From JAFGPJ01 sp964439135 (GTDB lineage: Bacteria > Planctomycetota > Phycisphaerae > Sedimentisphaerales > Anaerobacaceae), in the NCBI GenBank assembly GCA_964439135.1, contig CAYTNN010000009.1, positions 1 to 39,671 of the forward strand: a stretch of 39,671 bases of DNA, written 5' to 3'. Every line of letters begins with the position of its first letter. The stretch's first letter is position 1. A program made the translations under genes and the position numbers. Under the pieces are notes generated by a model, which was not told the DNA's origin, did no database searches, and was given only the letters and a program-made list of their open reading frames with translations. This document shows positions 8,367 through 17,262 of the stretch, one piece after another.

Positions 8367-8798
8367 ATGGACAACCATAAATCAGAGCTTTTGGGAACCG
8401 TGGAGACTGTATCTAAATTTGCGGGCACTTTGGCGGGAAAGGTGGTGGTTCGCAGCAGGGAAATCAGCGATTGTGTCAAAAATATGATGACAGAAAAGCT
8501 GGAACCCAAACCAAAGCCGTCCACCAAGGCAACCGAATCCATAAAGAGCCAGACAAAAAAGAAACTTGCTGAGTTGGAAAAGGAAAAACCAGCAGTCAAG
8601 CAAGACAAGTTAGAAGAAAAACCGGAGAAACCTAAACCGGCGGTTACCAGAGCAAAAAAGAAACTTGCTGAGTTGAAAAAGGAAAAACCAGTAGCTAAGC
8701 AAGACAAGTTGGAAGAAAAACCGGAGAAACCTAAACCGGCGGTTCCCAGAGCAAAAAAGACAAGCGTCAAGCCCAAGGGTAAGATAGACAGGAATTGA
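8367..8798 (+). CDS. Lys/Pro/Glu-rich repeat protein with shared N-terminal motif
   Basis: A 143-residue protein. Residues 1-47 (including TVETVSKFAGTLAGKVVVRS) resemble the N-termini of the coiled-coil/HEAT proteins at 10387 and 34454 and the small protein at 34236: a 'G/S..AG.LAGKVV' motif that looks like an amphipathic or membrane-associating segment. The rest is low-complexity, with two imperfect 33-residue repeats (KKKLAEL.KEKP..KQDKLEEKPEKPKPAV) rich in Lys, Glu and Pro. It would be a disordered, highly charged tail, as seen in some mineral- or filament-interacting proteins. ATG with AGAAAGG upstream. Function unknown. Confidence 0.7.
   Translation: MDNHKSELLGTVETVSKFAGTLAGKVVVRSREISDCVKNMMTEKLEPKPKPSTKATESIKSQTKKKLAELEKEKPAVKQDKLEEKPEKPKPAVTRAKKKLAELKKEKPVAKQDKLEEKPEKPKPAVPRAKKTSVKPKGKIDRN
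8554..8758 (+). repeat. Imperfect 99-bp tandem repeat within the Lys/Pro-rich gene
   Basis: Two adjacent copies offset by 99 bases, differing at only a few positions. Each starts near AAAAAAGAAACTTGCTGAG (about 8554 and 8653) and ends with CCGGCGGTT. The repeat keeps the reading frame and encodes 33 residues. Such in-frame repeats readily expand or contract between strains. Confidence 0.75.
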
Positions 8799-8893
8799 TT
8801 AATAAACCAAGGTTCATCTAAGCTGTTCCTTAAAGACATCATTTTAGGAAAAGAACAATTCGGCCGATCTCGCCTGAGTTGACGCATGTAGAT

Positions 8894-10360
8894 ATGACCA
8901 TATTTGACTATTTAATATTCGTTTTGTATATGGCAGGTGTTTTAACAGTCGGTCTTTATCATTATACTCGTAACAAGAACATCGAAGATTATTACGTCGG
9001 CAGCCGGTCAATAGGGTCTTCTTATGTTGGGCTTTCAATTGTTGCTACGGATGTCGGAGGGGGCTTTTCCATTGGTTTGGGCGGCCTTGGTTTTGTGATG
9101 GGACTTGCAGGAAGCTGGCTTTTGTTTACCGGTCTGGTCGGAGCATGGCTAAGTGCTGTATTTATTATTCCACGAATCAAGAAAATTGATGCAAAATACA
9201 AATTCATGACCTACCCCGATTTCCTTCGGTACAGATATAACGATGAAGTAGCCTTAGTCGCCGCGGTAATTTCCGGCATTGCATATCTTGGTTTTGCCGG
9301 TGTTCAAATGCTCGCCGGTGCCAAGTTGGCTTCCGTGACAATCATCCAGAAAAATCCTTTTGGAGTTGAGCCAATGACATTTGCATTGGTTTTTATGGCG
9401 ATTATTACCATAGCTTACACAGTTGTCGGCGGCCTTAAGGCGGTCATTTATACCGATGCCGTTCAATGGGTACTGCTGCTTGGCGGGCTGCTCATTACGA
9501 TCCCTGTAGCGTTGTATAAAATCGGAGGCATGGATGCCCTCAGACAGAAACTGCCGCCGGAATATTTTTCTCTTTCAAACATTTCGCCGGCAACATTTAT
9601 TAATTGGATGCTAACGATTATTCCCGCCTGGCTGATCGGCAATACGATATACCAGCGAATGTATGCTTGCAAAAATGAGCATGAGGCCAAACGCGCATGG
9701 TATATTGCAGGTTTTCTTGAGTATCCGGTTTTTGCATTTGCCGGTGCATTTCTTGGTATGTGTGCCCGTGTTGTCGCTCCTGGCGCCGAGCCGGAAATGG
9801 CAATGCCGATACTTATTCGCGATGTTCTGCCGGCAGGCGTAACTGGGATAGTCATCGTGGCATATTTTTCAGCGATAATGTCAACAGCGGACAGTTGCCT
9901 TATGGCGTCTTCCGGCAACTTCGCGACTGATATTATCGAACGCTATTTTTTTCGCAGGATTTCAACTAAAGCATCGATTCGTTTGTCGATGTTGATAACT
10001 CTTATTATCGGCACTCTTTCGGTTGTTATGGCCGCCCAGTTCACTTCGGTTCTACATGCCGCTCTCTATACCTATGCCTTTATGGTTTCAGGGCTGTTTG
10101 TGCCGACCCTTGGGGCTTATTTCTGGAAGAAGAGCAGCTGCTCCGGTGCTATGGCTGGCATGCTTGCCGGAGGAATAACCACAGTTTTGTTGTTAACCAA
10201 TATCCTTGTTCTTCCGGAAAAACTCGAATCTTTAGGTTTATATGATGGTTTGTACGGCATAGCCTGTTCTGCTGTAGCATTCGTCGGCGTGTCATTACTT
10301 TTTCCGGATACAACAACTGATTTTGGGGGTTTCGCTGTTGCTCGGAGCAACGCAGTATGA
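8894..10360 (+). CDS. Sodium:solute symporter (SSS family)
   Basis: A 488-residue protein with about 13 hydrophobic segments. Family landmarks are 'EDYYVGSRSIGSSYVGLSIVATDVGGG' near the N-terminus, 'GGLKAVIYTDAVQ' in the middle and 'ADSCLMASSGNFATDI' (the sodium-site serine region) further on. It would couple Na+ entry to uptake of a small solute such as a sugar, amino acid or carboxylate; the substrate cannot be read. A TTG at 8879 is possible, but ATG at 8894 begins just before the first membrane helix. Such a transporter is unusual inside a mam-like cluster, flanked on both sides by genes with the shared N-terminal motif. It could serve the organelle membrane or simply be cargo. Confidence 0.85.
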   Translation: MTIFDYLIFVLYMAGVLTVGLYHYTRNKNIEDYYVGSRSIGSSYVGLSIVATDVGGGFSIGLGGLGFVMGLAGSWLLFTGLVGAWLSAVFIIPRIKKIDAKYKFMTYPDFLRYRYNDEVALVAAVISGIAYLGFAGVQMLAGAKLASVTIIQKNPFGVEPMTFALVFMAIITIAYTVVGGLKAVIYTDAVQWVLLLGGLLITIPVALYKIGGMDALRQKLPPEYFSLSNISPATFINWMLTIIPAWLIGNTIYQRMYACKNEHEAKRAWYIAGFLEYPVFAFAGAFLGMCARVVAPGAEPEMAMPILIRDVLPAGVTGIVIVAYFSAIMSTADSCLMASSGNFATDIIERYFFRRISTKASIRLSMLITLIIGTLSVVMAAQFTSVLHAALYTYAFMVSGLFVPTLGAYFWKKSSCSGAMAGMLAGGITTVLLLTNILVLPEKLESLGLYDGLYGIACSAVAFVGVSLLFPDTTTDFGGFAVARSNAV

Positions 10361-10386
10361 TTCATTGCAAATTATAGGTATTAACG

Positions 10387-12504
10387 ATGGATAATGAAAA
10401 ACAGTTTTTAGAGTTTGTTGGGACTGCATCCGAACGTGCAGGTGCCCTTGCCGGCAAGGTGGCAAGTATTAGCAATAAAATTGCGAGTCGTGCAACCGGA
10501 AGTATCTCAGCGGGAAAAGAAATGCTTGGCTTAGCTGACGAAAAGGTCAAACACAAATCTGAAAAGAAGTCGGACAATACCAAAACTTCTATACTCAAAT
10601 CCGACCTTGCCGCAGCCCAACGAAAGTTGACTAACACGGAAAAAACACAATCAAAGCTCGAATCACAGATCAAGGAACTGAAAACAGAGAATCACTCATT
10701 AGTATCCCAGATGGATCAAATGCGAAGTGAACTGAGTGAGACGAAATCCCGCGAAAGTGCGGTAAGGGCACGAGCAGCAGCACTGGAATCGGAGCTTGAT
10801 GATATTAGAAGCCAACTCGAAGAAACACAGAGCAAACCTGCAAAGACAACTGCTGTGGGAGTTGGCCGAAGTAAGCGGGTAGCCGAGTTGGAATCTGAGC
10901 TTGCTGCAACTCAGTGTGAATTGGAAGAGACGCGAAAGAAAGCTGAGCAGGCTCAATCTGAGTTTGCATCGCAACTCGAAGCTATACAGGTGGAAAATAA
11001 ATCCTTGAGTTCTGATCTGGAAAAAACGAAAAGTAAAGCAAACCAAGTTCAGGCTGACCTCAAGTCTCAAATAAGCAACCTTCAATCGGAAAATAATTCT
11101 TTGAAGTCTGAGTTGGAAAACCAGCGAACTGGGAAAAATAAGATGCTGAATTTAGAAGAGGAATTAAAAACACGGGCAGCCCAGTTAGAAGCTGACCTTG
11201 CCGCAACGCAGAGTGAATTGGCTGAAGCACAAAATCAGGCTGAAAAAGATCAAAATGATATTACATCGCAACTCAAAGATATAAAGGTTGAAAAAGAATC
11301 CCTGATTTCGGATTTGGAAAAAACACAGAATAAAGTTAATGAGATAACTTATCGAGAAGAACAAGTGAGCAAACAAGCGGCTAAGTTAGAATCAGAACTT
11401 GCCGCGACACAACAGGAACTGGCCGAAACACAGAATCAGGCTGAATATTCCCAAACTGAACTTAAAAAACAACTTCAGAACCTGCAGGCAGAGAATAAAT
11501 CTTTGATTTCTGAGCTTAACCAGGCTCGCAAAGAGGCTGACGATACAGGAATACGAGCCGATTTGATTAAGTCAAAGATAGCTACATTGGAATCTAATGT
11601 TAGCGATACTCACCTTAAGTCAGAAGAAGAATCAGGTATAGACATCACTTTGCCACAAACAGATTATCAGGATGAACCTGCTGTTGTACCGACTGTGGAA
11701 GAAATCAAACCTTCAATTGAATCTGGTGTTATTCGGGACGAGCTTATAGATGCAGACGTTGAAAATGTTGAAGTGCCGGAACCGGAGCCAATACTTGAGT
11801 TTGATACTGAGATAGATGTTGAAGAAATAGAACCTGAACTGCTGCCGGAGGTTGAGTTAACAGAGCCATTGAAAGTAACAGTCGAGAATGTGCAGGCATC
11901 TGATTTTAAAAATGAGGCGGAAAGAATAATCTTTACAAAAGCTCTTTCTGATTTTGCCAGCGCCGATACAGCAGTCCGTGTGGATGCAGCTAAAACAATC
12001 GGCGGCATTTCTCATGAACTGTCAGCCCGGGTCATTGTTGCTCATATAGCCGATGAAAAGTCAGCGGTAGTACGTCAGGAATGTATCAAGGCATTGTTAA
12101 CACTTGAAATGGCTGAAGGACTAAGTGCTGTTGAAAGTGCTTTGACAGACGAGACTGCTTCTGTACGTTTAGCTGCTGTGTGGGGGATATATCGCTTAGC
12201 TGGGATCGAGAGTCTGCCGAAACTTTTAGCGATGTTATCTGACGGAGACGTAAGTGTTCGGCGAAGAGCTGTTACATGTATCGGCTGGTTAGGCGGGCAA
12301 CTCAAGCCCATCGGCGGCTCCCAGCTTCATCGAGTTATCTCGGCCTTGATTGAGTGTTTGAACGACTCTGCTGAATCGATGAGAAAAGCTACCCTTGATG
12401 CCTTACAAGCTGTCACCGGTAAAACTATTTCAATAGGTAAGAGTTCACCCGAGTGTCTGATTGACCAATGGCGTATTTGGTGGAAAGAGGAGCTTCTAAG
12501 CTAA
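10387..12504 (+). CDS. Coiled-coil protein with C-terminal HEAT repeats
   Basis: A 705-residue protein with four regions. Residues 1-47 carry the shared motif (GTASERAGALAGKVASIS). Residues about 60-400 are a long coiled coil of repeated units such as 'LESELAATQ.EL.ETQ..A'. Residues about 410-505 are an acidic, Pro/Glu-rich linker. Residues about 515-690 hold HEAT-like repeats (SDFASADTAVRVDAAKTIG; RRRAVTCIGWLGG) ending in a tryptophan-rich segment. The same order appears in the protein at 34454, with clear similarity in the HEAT part. No transmembrane helix or signal peptide is seen, so it is probably cytoplasmic. By analogy with coiled-coil Mad proteins and chain-organising factors of magnetotactic bacteria it may scaffold or position the compartment; this is inference. 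Confidence 0.8.
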   Translation: MDNEKQFLEFVGTASERAGALAGKVASISNKIASRATGSISAGKEMLGLADEKVKHKSEKKSDNTKTSILKSDLAAAQRKLTNTEKTQSKLESQIKELKTENHSLVSQMDQMRSELSETKSRESAVRARAAALESELDDIRSQLEETQSKPAKTTAVGVGRSKRVAELESELAATQCELEETRKKAEQAQSEFASQLEAIQVENKSLSSDLEKTKSKANQVQADLKSQISNLQSENNSLKSELENQRTGKNKMLNLEEELKTRAAQLEADLAATQSELAEAQNQAEKDQNDITSQLKDIKVEKESLISDLEKTQNKVNEITYREEQVSKQAAKLESELAATQQELAETQNQAEYSQTELKKQLQNLQAENKSLISELNQARKEADDTGIRADLIKSKIATLESNVSDTHLKSEEESGIDITLPQTDYQDEPAVVPTVEEIKPSIESGVIRDELIDADVENVEVPEPEPILEFDTEIDVEEIEPELLPEVELTEPLKVTVENVQASDFKNEAERIIFTKALSDFASADTAVRVDAAKTIGGISHELSARVIVAHIADEKSAVVRQECIKALLTLEMAEGLSAVESALTDETASVRLAAVWGIYRLAGIESLPKLLAMLSDGDVSVRRRAVTCIGWLGGQLKPIGGSQLHRVISALIECLNDSAESMRKATLDALQAVTGKTISIGKSSPECLIDQWRIWWKEELLS

Positions 12505-12510
12505 ACAAAA

Positions 12511-12906
12511 ATGAAGCAACTTGAGAAAAGAAAAAAGACACTTGCCTATCAGGTGCTAAAACTTGAGGGTAAAGCATCGCAGATAAACCAGCTATGTGTT
12601 GAATTAGTTAAGTCAATAGGAATCTGCGAAGCTTTTAATGAGTTGTTATCCGACTTATTGGGTTATTTACAATTTACCAACACACCGGAGTTTGCCTTTA
12701 AGACAGAACTGATGAAGGCTCGCAAGGCCATGCATTTTCTACGTGGCCAGACAGAAAACATCCAGGCAAAACTTGGAAATGCTGCTCCCCTGACAGTTGA
12801 TATAGGTCTTCATCTTGAATGGTTGCGGGCTGTTAATAAACATCTTTTGGCAATTAAATTTCGCCTTGAAAGTGAGATAACAATTTTTAACGTTAGAGAA
12901 TTTTGA
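12511..12906 (+). CDS. Helical hypothetical protein
   Basis: A 131-residue, almost wholly alpha-helical protein with no signal peptide or membrane segment (LEGKASQINQLCVELVKS; LEWLRAVNKHLLAIKFRLE). I do not recognise a family. It starts 6 bases after the coiled-coil/HEAT gene and ends 4 bases before fixA, so it is clearly within the same transcript. A small helical partner of the coiled-coil protein is possible, but nothing in the sequence demonstrates it. Confidence 0.65.
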   Translation: MKQLEKRKKTLAYQVLKLEGKASQINQLCVELVKSIGICEAFNELLSDLLGYLQFTNTPEFAFKTELMKARKAMHFLRGQTENIQAKLGNAAPLTVDIGLHLEWLRAVNKHLLAIKFRLESEITIFNVREF

Positions 12907-12910
12907 GTAG

Positions 12911-13699
12911 ATGATGGATATAATTGTTTGTATTAAACAGGTTCCCGACACCCTTGAGGTAAATATTAACAGGGAAACCAATACACTTATTCGCGAAGGC
13001 GTAGATAGTGTCATCAATCCTTTTGATTTATATGCTCTCGAAGAGGGTCTGCGTCTCAAGGAACAATATGGCGGAATGGTGACAGTTTTATCTATGGGGC
13101 CGCCTCAGGCAGTTGAGACTTTACGGCAGGCTTTGAGCTTGGGAGCGGATAATGCTGTTTTGCTTAGCGATATCGGTTTTGCGGGTTCCGACACACTGGC
13201 TACTTCTTATACATTGGCCAAAGCGGTGAAAAAGATAGGCCGCTTCGATTTGGTTTTTTGCGGCAGACAAGCCGTCGATGGCGATACCGCACACGTTGGG
13301 CCTTCACTGGCGGAAAGATTGGGTGTTGGTCATGTCTGTTGTGTTATGAAGATAAGTGAAGTGGGTGATGGCAATATGACTGTGGAGCGTATGACCGAAG
13401 TAGGTATTGAACGGATAAAGCTTTCACTTCCGGCACTGATTACGGTTTCCAAAGGGATTAACGAGCCGCGGTTTCCCTCATTGAAATGGAAAGTAAATGC
13501 AGCAAGGTCCGAGATTGAAGTCTGGTTTGCTCAGGATATCGGTGCGGACGAAAACAAAATCGGGTTGAAAGGCTCTCCCACAAGAGTTGTCAAAATGACT
13601 ACCCCTCAGCATAACAGACAAGGTCAGATTCTGGAAGGTTCGACTGCCGAACAGGTAACGGATTTGGTGTCTAAACTCCATCAGGCAGAAATATTGTGA
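12911..13699 (+). CDS. fixA: Electron transfer flavoprotein beta subunit (FixA)
   Basis: A 262-residue EtfB/FixA-family protein: 'MDIIVCIKQVPDT' at the start, 'INPFDLYALEEGLRLKEQYGG', 'LSLGADNAVLLSD' and 'FCGRQAVDGDTAHVGPSLAERLG', the last being the signature nucleotide-binding loop. It forms the flavoprotein heterodimer with the next gene product, whose start lies just 11 bases after this stop. Together with fixC and fixX downstream this is a complete fixABCX set. That complex in other bacteria bifurcates electrons from NADH to quinone and to ferredoxin/flavodoxin. There is an adjacent second ATG; either could be the start. Confidence 0.93.
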   Translation: MMDIIVCIKQVPDTLEVNINRETNTLIREGVDSVINPFDLYALEEGLRLKEQYGGMVTVLSMGPPQAVETLRQALSLGADNAVLLSDIGFAGSDTLATSYTLAKAVKKIGRFDLVFCGRQAVDGDTAHVGPSLAERLGVGHVCCVMKISEVGDGNMTVERMTEVGIERIKLSLPALITVSKGINEPRFPSLKWKVNAARSEIEVWFAQDIGADENKIGLKGSPTRVVKMTTPQHNRQGQILEGSTAEQVTDLVSKLHQAEIL

Positions 13700-13710
13700 A
13701 GGAGCACAAG

Positions 13711-14970
13711 ATGGGTATACGCATTATTGAGGAGAAATGTAAGGGCTGCAAACTTTGTGTTGCTGCGTGTCCTTTCGGTGCCATTACCATTACAGAAAAG
13801 CTGGCCCGGATTGATATAGCTAAATGCAATCTTTGCGGAGCATGTGTAGATGCCTGTAAAAAGTTCGCAGCTATTGAGTTGATTCGCGAAGAGACACCGA
13901 CTATTGACAAGACTCGATATCGAGGTGTTTGGGTATTTGCCGAGCAGAGAGAAGGTCAAATCGCCAATGTTACGCTTGAGCTTCTCTGTGAGGGCAGGAA
14001 ATTAGCCGACAAGTTAGGTGAACCTCTTTGTGCGATTTTGTTAGGAGAGGCGGTTGCAAAGGTTGCTCGCGATTTGGTCTGTTTCGGTGCCGACAAGGTT
14101 TATCTGGCTCAGTCGCCGCAATTGGCGGTGTTTATCGAAGATGCCTTTACAGAAGTAATAACCGGACTGATTAAAGAGCATAAGCCAAACATTGTTTTAC
14201 TTGGCGCGACAGCTATCGGGCGTTCATTAGCTCCGAGAGTAGCCAGCCGACTGGAGACCGGATTAACCGCGGACTGTACAGGCCTTGAGATAGACACTAA
14301 AACTAAAAATCTGTTGCAGACAAGGCCGGCCTTTGGCGGTAATCTGATGGCTACTATAGTTTGCCCGAACCACCGTCCGCAGATGGCAAGTGTGCGTCCG
14401 AAAGTTTTCAAACCTGCCCAGCGAGACCAGATGCGTATCGGGAAAATCGTCAGTTATAATTATAAAGATTATAGCTTAACTCAAAGAGCCCAACTGCTTG
14501 CGGTGGTTAAAGGGGTTGCGGAAGCAGTTAATATAGCTGAAGCTGATGTTATAGTTGCCGGCGGCCGAGGTCTGGGATCTGCCGAAAACTTCAAAATTAT
14601 TGAACGATTGGCGGATGTACTGGGCGGTGCAGCAGGAGCTTCCCGTGCGGTTGTAGATGCAGGATGGGTTCCTTACGCTCATCAGATAGGACAAACGGGC
14701 AAGACAGTGCGTCCAAAGCTTTATATTGCCTGTGGTATCAGCGGTGCCATTCAGCACCTTGTTGGGATGCAGTCTTCGGAAACAATCGTAGCTATTAACA
14801 AAGACCCAAAGGCGCCGATTTTCAATGTGGCTGACTACTGTATTGTCGGGGATGCACTTGAAGTAGTTCCGGCTTTGATCAGAGAAGTAGAAAAGATACG
14901 GCTCCGGGAGCAAGCCGAGCCTGTTGTAACGGATAGCAAATTGGAACATCAGTTTGCTTTGGGCGGTTAA
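13711..14970 (+). CDS. fixB: Electron transfer flavoprotein alpha subunit with N-terminal ferredoxin domain (FixB)
   Basis: About 419 residues. Residues 1-65 contain two [4Fe-4S] motifs (CKGCKLCVAACP and CNLCGACVDACKK), then the EtfA N-terminal domain, then the FAD-binding domain (VIVAGGRGLGSAENF; YIACGISGAIQHLVGMQ; INKDPKAPIFNVADYCIVGD). EtfA proteins with an attached dicluster ferredoxin occur in anaerobes. The ATG at 13711 is chosen because AAGGAG at 13699-13704 is correctly spaced; the GTG at 13696 overlaps the fixA stop. The attached clusters could pass electrons to FixX/FixC or to another acceptor in this cluster. Confidence 0.93.
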   Translation: MGIRIIEEKCKGCKLCVAACPFGAITITEKLARIDIAKCNLCGACVDACKKFAAIELIREETPTIDKTRYRGVWVFAEQREGQIANVTLELLCEGRKLADKLGEPLCAILLGEAVAKVARDLVCFGADKVYLAQSPQLAVFIEDAFTEVITGLIKEHKPNIVLLGATAIGRSLAPRVASRLETGLTADCTGLEIDTKTKNLLQTRPAFGGNLMATIVCPNHRPQMASVRPKVFKPAQRDQMRIGKIVSYNYKDYSLTQRAQLLAVVKGVAEAVNIAEADVIVAGGRGLGSAENFKIIERLADVLGGAAGASRAVVDAGWVPYAHQIGQTGKTVRPKLYIACGISGAIQHLVGMQSSETIVAINKDPKAPIFNVADYCIVGDALEVVPALIREVEKIRLREQAEPVVTDSKLEHQFALGG

Positions 14971-15013
14971 GTAATCTGCGTATAAACTTTATTGTAGGAG
15001 GATTATTTCTGCC

Positions 15014-15628
15014 GTGCTAAAAGAAACCATAACTAAAAATAAGATCGAGTTGCGGAAGGATTGTCTGACAACGACTGAACTTGCAAAACTCTGCGGTGTT
15101 TCTCGTTTTACTATCATTAATTGGGTTAACCGAGGCAAAATTAGAACAATGAAAACTGTCGGAGGCCATTGCAGGATTCCGGTATCCGAAGCAATCGCTT
15201 TTTATGAGACTTTTCATAAAGAAAAGACTGGCTTTATATCTGAATCATTGTGCCATTGCTGGGAATATCCACAAAAGGCCAAGTGCGATAAAGATTGTAA
15301 AAACTGCTTGCTGTATAAAAGCCGGATTAATTACTGCTTCGTGGTGGTACGCGAATTTGGCAAAGAAGTGGTCCATTGTGAAGGTGATTGTTTGAATTGT
15401 GATTATTTTGAAGAGTTTTTCAGTTCTTACAGCAAAATCGAGCAGCTAAACGAGACGGAAGATGGCGAAAGTAAAAAAAGAGCCAAAGACAAGAAAAGCT
15501 TTCTGTACAATGTCGTATACGGTGTTGGGCGCGGCATCCAGGAAGTAAAGGAAAGAGTCACGGATATAAAAGAGGTGTTTGGAGGCAAAGGCTCTCGAAC
15601 CAAACAGATGGAAGATAGCGATGTCTAA
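15014..15628 (+). CDS. HTH / eight-cysteine regulator
   Basis: A 204-residue protein: excisionase/MerR-like helix-turn-helix at residues 17-65 (LTTTELAKLCGVSRFTI, VGGHCRIP), then a cysteine module starting CHCWEY with Cys at 82, 91, 95, 98, 108, 122, 126 and 129. That spacing equals the divergent regulator at 5611-7053 exactly (C-x8-C-x3-C-x2-C-x9-C-x13-C-x3-C-x2-C). The charged C-terminal tail lacks the nucleotidyltransferase part. GTG start with TAGGAGG at 14995-15001. It sits between fixB and fixC and overlaps the fixC start by 8 bases. The cysteines could hold zinc or iron-sulfur clusters; a redox- or iron-responsive regulator is a reasonable but unproven reading. Confidence 0.8.
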   Translation: MLKETITKNKIELRKDCLTTTELAKLCGVSRFTIINWVNRGKIRTMKTVGGHCRIPVSEAIAFYETFHKEKTGFISESLCHCWEYPQKAKCDKDCKNCLLYKSRINYCFVVVREFGKEVVHCEGDCLNCDYFEEFFSSYSKIEQLNETEDGESKKRAKDKKSFLYNVVYGVGRGIQEVKERVTDIKEVFGGKGSRTKQMEDSDV

Positions 15629-16934
15629 GTGTGAAGTGGTTATTGTCGGGGCGGGGCCGGCGGGAATTGCCTGTGGGTATGTCCTTGCCAAAGCAGGTGT
15701 GGATGTTGTCATTCTCGAAAGGGGACAGTATCCCGGTGCTAAAAATATGTTTGGCGGGACATTTTTTGCCGACCAGATGTGCGAGTTGATTCCCGAATTT
15801 TATACCGAAGCACCGGTCGAAAGATTTGTAGCCAAAAAGCGCTATGCATTGCTGATAAACAATTCAGAAGTTTCTTTGAATATCGACGCAGAAGAACATA
15901 AAAAGTCGCCCTACAATCATTCATTTATCGTCAGACGTTCTGTATTTGATAAATGGTTTGCTAAAAAGGCAGAAGAACAGGGAGCTACAATTATCTGCGG
16001 CATCGCGGTAACAGATTTTGTATGGGACGGCAACAGAATTGTCGGTGTAACTGCCGGTACTGCCGATGACCAGGACAATGTCTTATTAGCCGATGTGGTG
16101 GTCTGTGCCGAGGGGGCCAATTCCATGCTCTCGGAAAAGGCGGGGCTTCGCAACAGGTTATCGATGCGTGCTCGATGTATTTCTGTTAAGGAAGTGATAG
16201 AACTGGGGAAAGACGTAATTGACGAAAGATTCGGATTAACAGCCAGAGAAGGTGCGGCATACGAGTATTTTGCCGATGCCACACCTGGTATGTTAGGTGA
16301 TGGTTTTATCTATACTAACATGAATTCGTTGTCGGTAGGTGTCGGCGTTATTATCAGTGAGTTATATGGACGCAAAAATCCTCCTTCGCCAAACCAGCTG
16401 CTGGACAGATTTAAGAGTCATCCGTGTATTTGGCCTTTAATAAAGGGCGGCAAAACGCTGGAATATTCAGCTCACATGATTCCGATGGACGGCTATAAAA
16501 ATCTGCCGAGGTTTTATACCGATGGTCTTATGCTGGTCGGCGATGCTGCTGGATTTGTTAATAACAGCATTTGCCACGAGGGTGTGAACATGGCTATGGC
16601 TTCAGGGATGATGGCTGCTGAGACAATATTGGAAAACAGGGGCCAAAGACGATACGATACCAAGGCACTTCGGCAGTACGAACGACGACTGAAGAATTCT
16701 TTTATCCTTCAAAATATGAAAAGCAGCAGGGATTTTATCGACATACTGCGTACGCACAAAGAGCTGCTCAACGACTATCCGCACCTTATGAAAGAGGTGA
16801 TAACAAGATATTTTGAGGTGAGTGATGTCCCCAAAAGTACCGTTAAGCGAGATATTGTTCGTATGATACGCAGCCGAGTAAGTTTCGTTAAAGCTGCCAA
16901 GACAGTCATGGAATTGGTGAAGGGCGGAATCTGA
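15621..16934 (+). CDS. fixC: FAD-dependent ETF:quinone-type oxidoreductase (FixC)
   Basis: A 437-residue flavoprotein opening with the dinucleotide-binding fold 'CEVVIVGAGPAGIACGYVLAKAG', followed by ILERG, 'GGTFFADQM' and a late FAD motif 'LMLVGDAAGFVNNSICHEGVNMAMASG'. These match the FixC/ETF-QO family. ATG at 15621 overlaps the end of the regulator gene by 8 bases (ATGTCTAA), indicating translational coupling; the upstream in-frame ATG at 15579 lies inside the regulator and precedes the fold unnaturally. It would take electrons from FixAB and pass them, with FixX, to quinone. It is followed by fixX after 1 base. Confidence 0.93.
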   Translation: MSKCEVVIVGAGPAGIACGYVLAKAGVDVVILERGQYPGAKNMFGGTFFADQMCELIPEFYTEAPVERFVAKKRYALLINNSEVSLNIDAEEHKKSPYNHSFIVRRSVFDKWFAKKAEEQGATIICGIAVTDFVWDGNRIVGVTAGTADDQDNVLLADVVVCAEGANSMLSEKAGLRNRLSMRARCISVKEVIELGKDVIDERFGLTAREGAAYEYFADATPGMLGDGFIYTNMNSLSVGVGVIISELYGRKNPPSPNQLLDRFKSHPCIWPLIKGGKTLEYSAHMIPMDGYKNLPRFYTDGLMLVGDAAGFVNNSICHEGVNMAMASGMMAAETILENRGQRRYDTKALRQYERRLKNSFILQNMKSSRDFIDILRTHKELLNDYPHLMKEVITRYFEVSDVPKSTVKRDIVRMIRSRVSFVKAAKTVMELVKGGI

Positions 16935-16935
16935 T

Positions 16936-17229
16936 ATGGCGACGGCAGAAAAAAACCGACTTAGTCTGAATGATAAGCTTTTTACTGTTCGCAGAAAGCC
17001 CCTCAAAGAATCACATATCAGGCTCGATAAACAGTTGTGTAAAAAGTGTCTCAATAGAATATGCACATATATTTGCCCGGCAGAGGTTTATATTTGGAGT
17101 GAGTCCAAAAACGAAATTGATATAAGATATGAAAACTGTCTCGAATGCGGCGCCTGTCGCGTGGCGTGTGACAGCATAGAATGGGCAAATCCTGTATGGG
17201 GAACAGGGATTGCATATAAGAACAGTTAA
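16936..17229 (+). CDS. fixX: Ferredoxin-like protein FixX
   Basis: A 97-residue protein with two cysteine clusters, 'CKKCLNRICTYICPAEVY' and 'CLECGACRVACDSIEWANPVWGTGI'. The C-terminal 'NP.WG.GI' is typical of FixX. It starts 1 base after fixC, completing fixA-fixB-(regulator)-fixC-fixX. In the known complex FixX is the small iron-sulfur partner of FixC. Nothing nearby encodes nitrogenase, so a nitrogen-fixation role has no support here. A redox job within the surrounding cluster is possible. Confidence 0.92.
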   Translation: MATAEKNRLSLNDKLFTVRRKPLKESHIRLDKQLCKKCLNRICTYICPAEVYIWSESKNEIDIRYENCLECGACRVACDSIEWANPVWGTGIAYKNS

Positions 17230-17262
17230 CATAAAAACAAAAAGAGGTTAGGTGAAATTGAT

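Noticed and set aside
8550..8760. CRISPR array
   Set aside because: The two repeat units are 99-bp in-frame coding repeats without spacers; no short regularly spaced repeats occur in the window.
12911..17229. A nitrogen-fixation island, suggested by fix genes and NifX-like domains
   Set aside because: No nif structural or assembly gene is present, fixABCX occurs in many non-fixing bacteria, and the NifX-like domains are part of a PDZ membrane protein.
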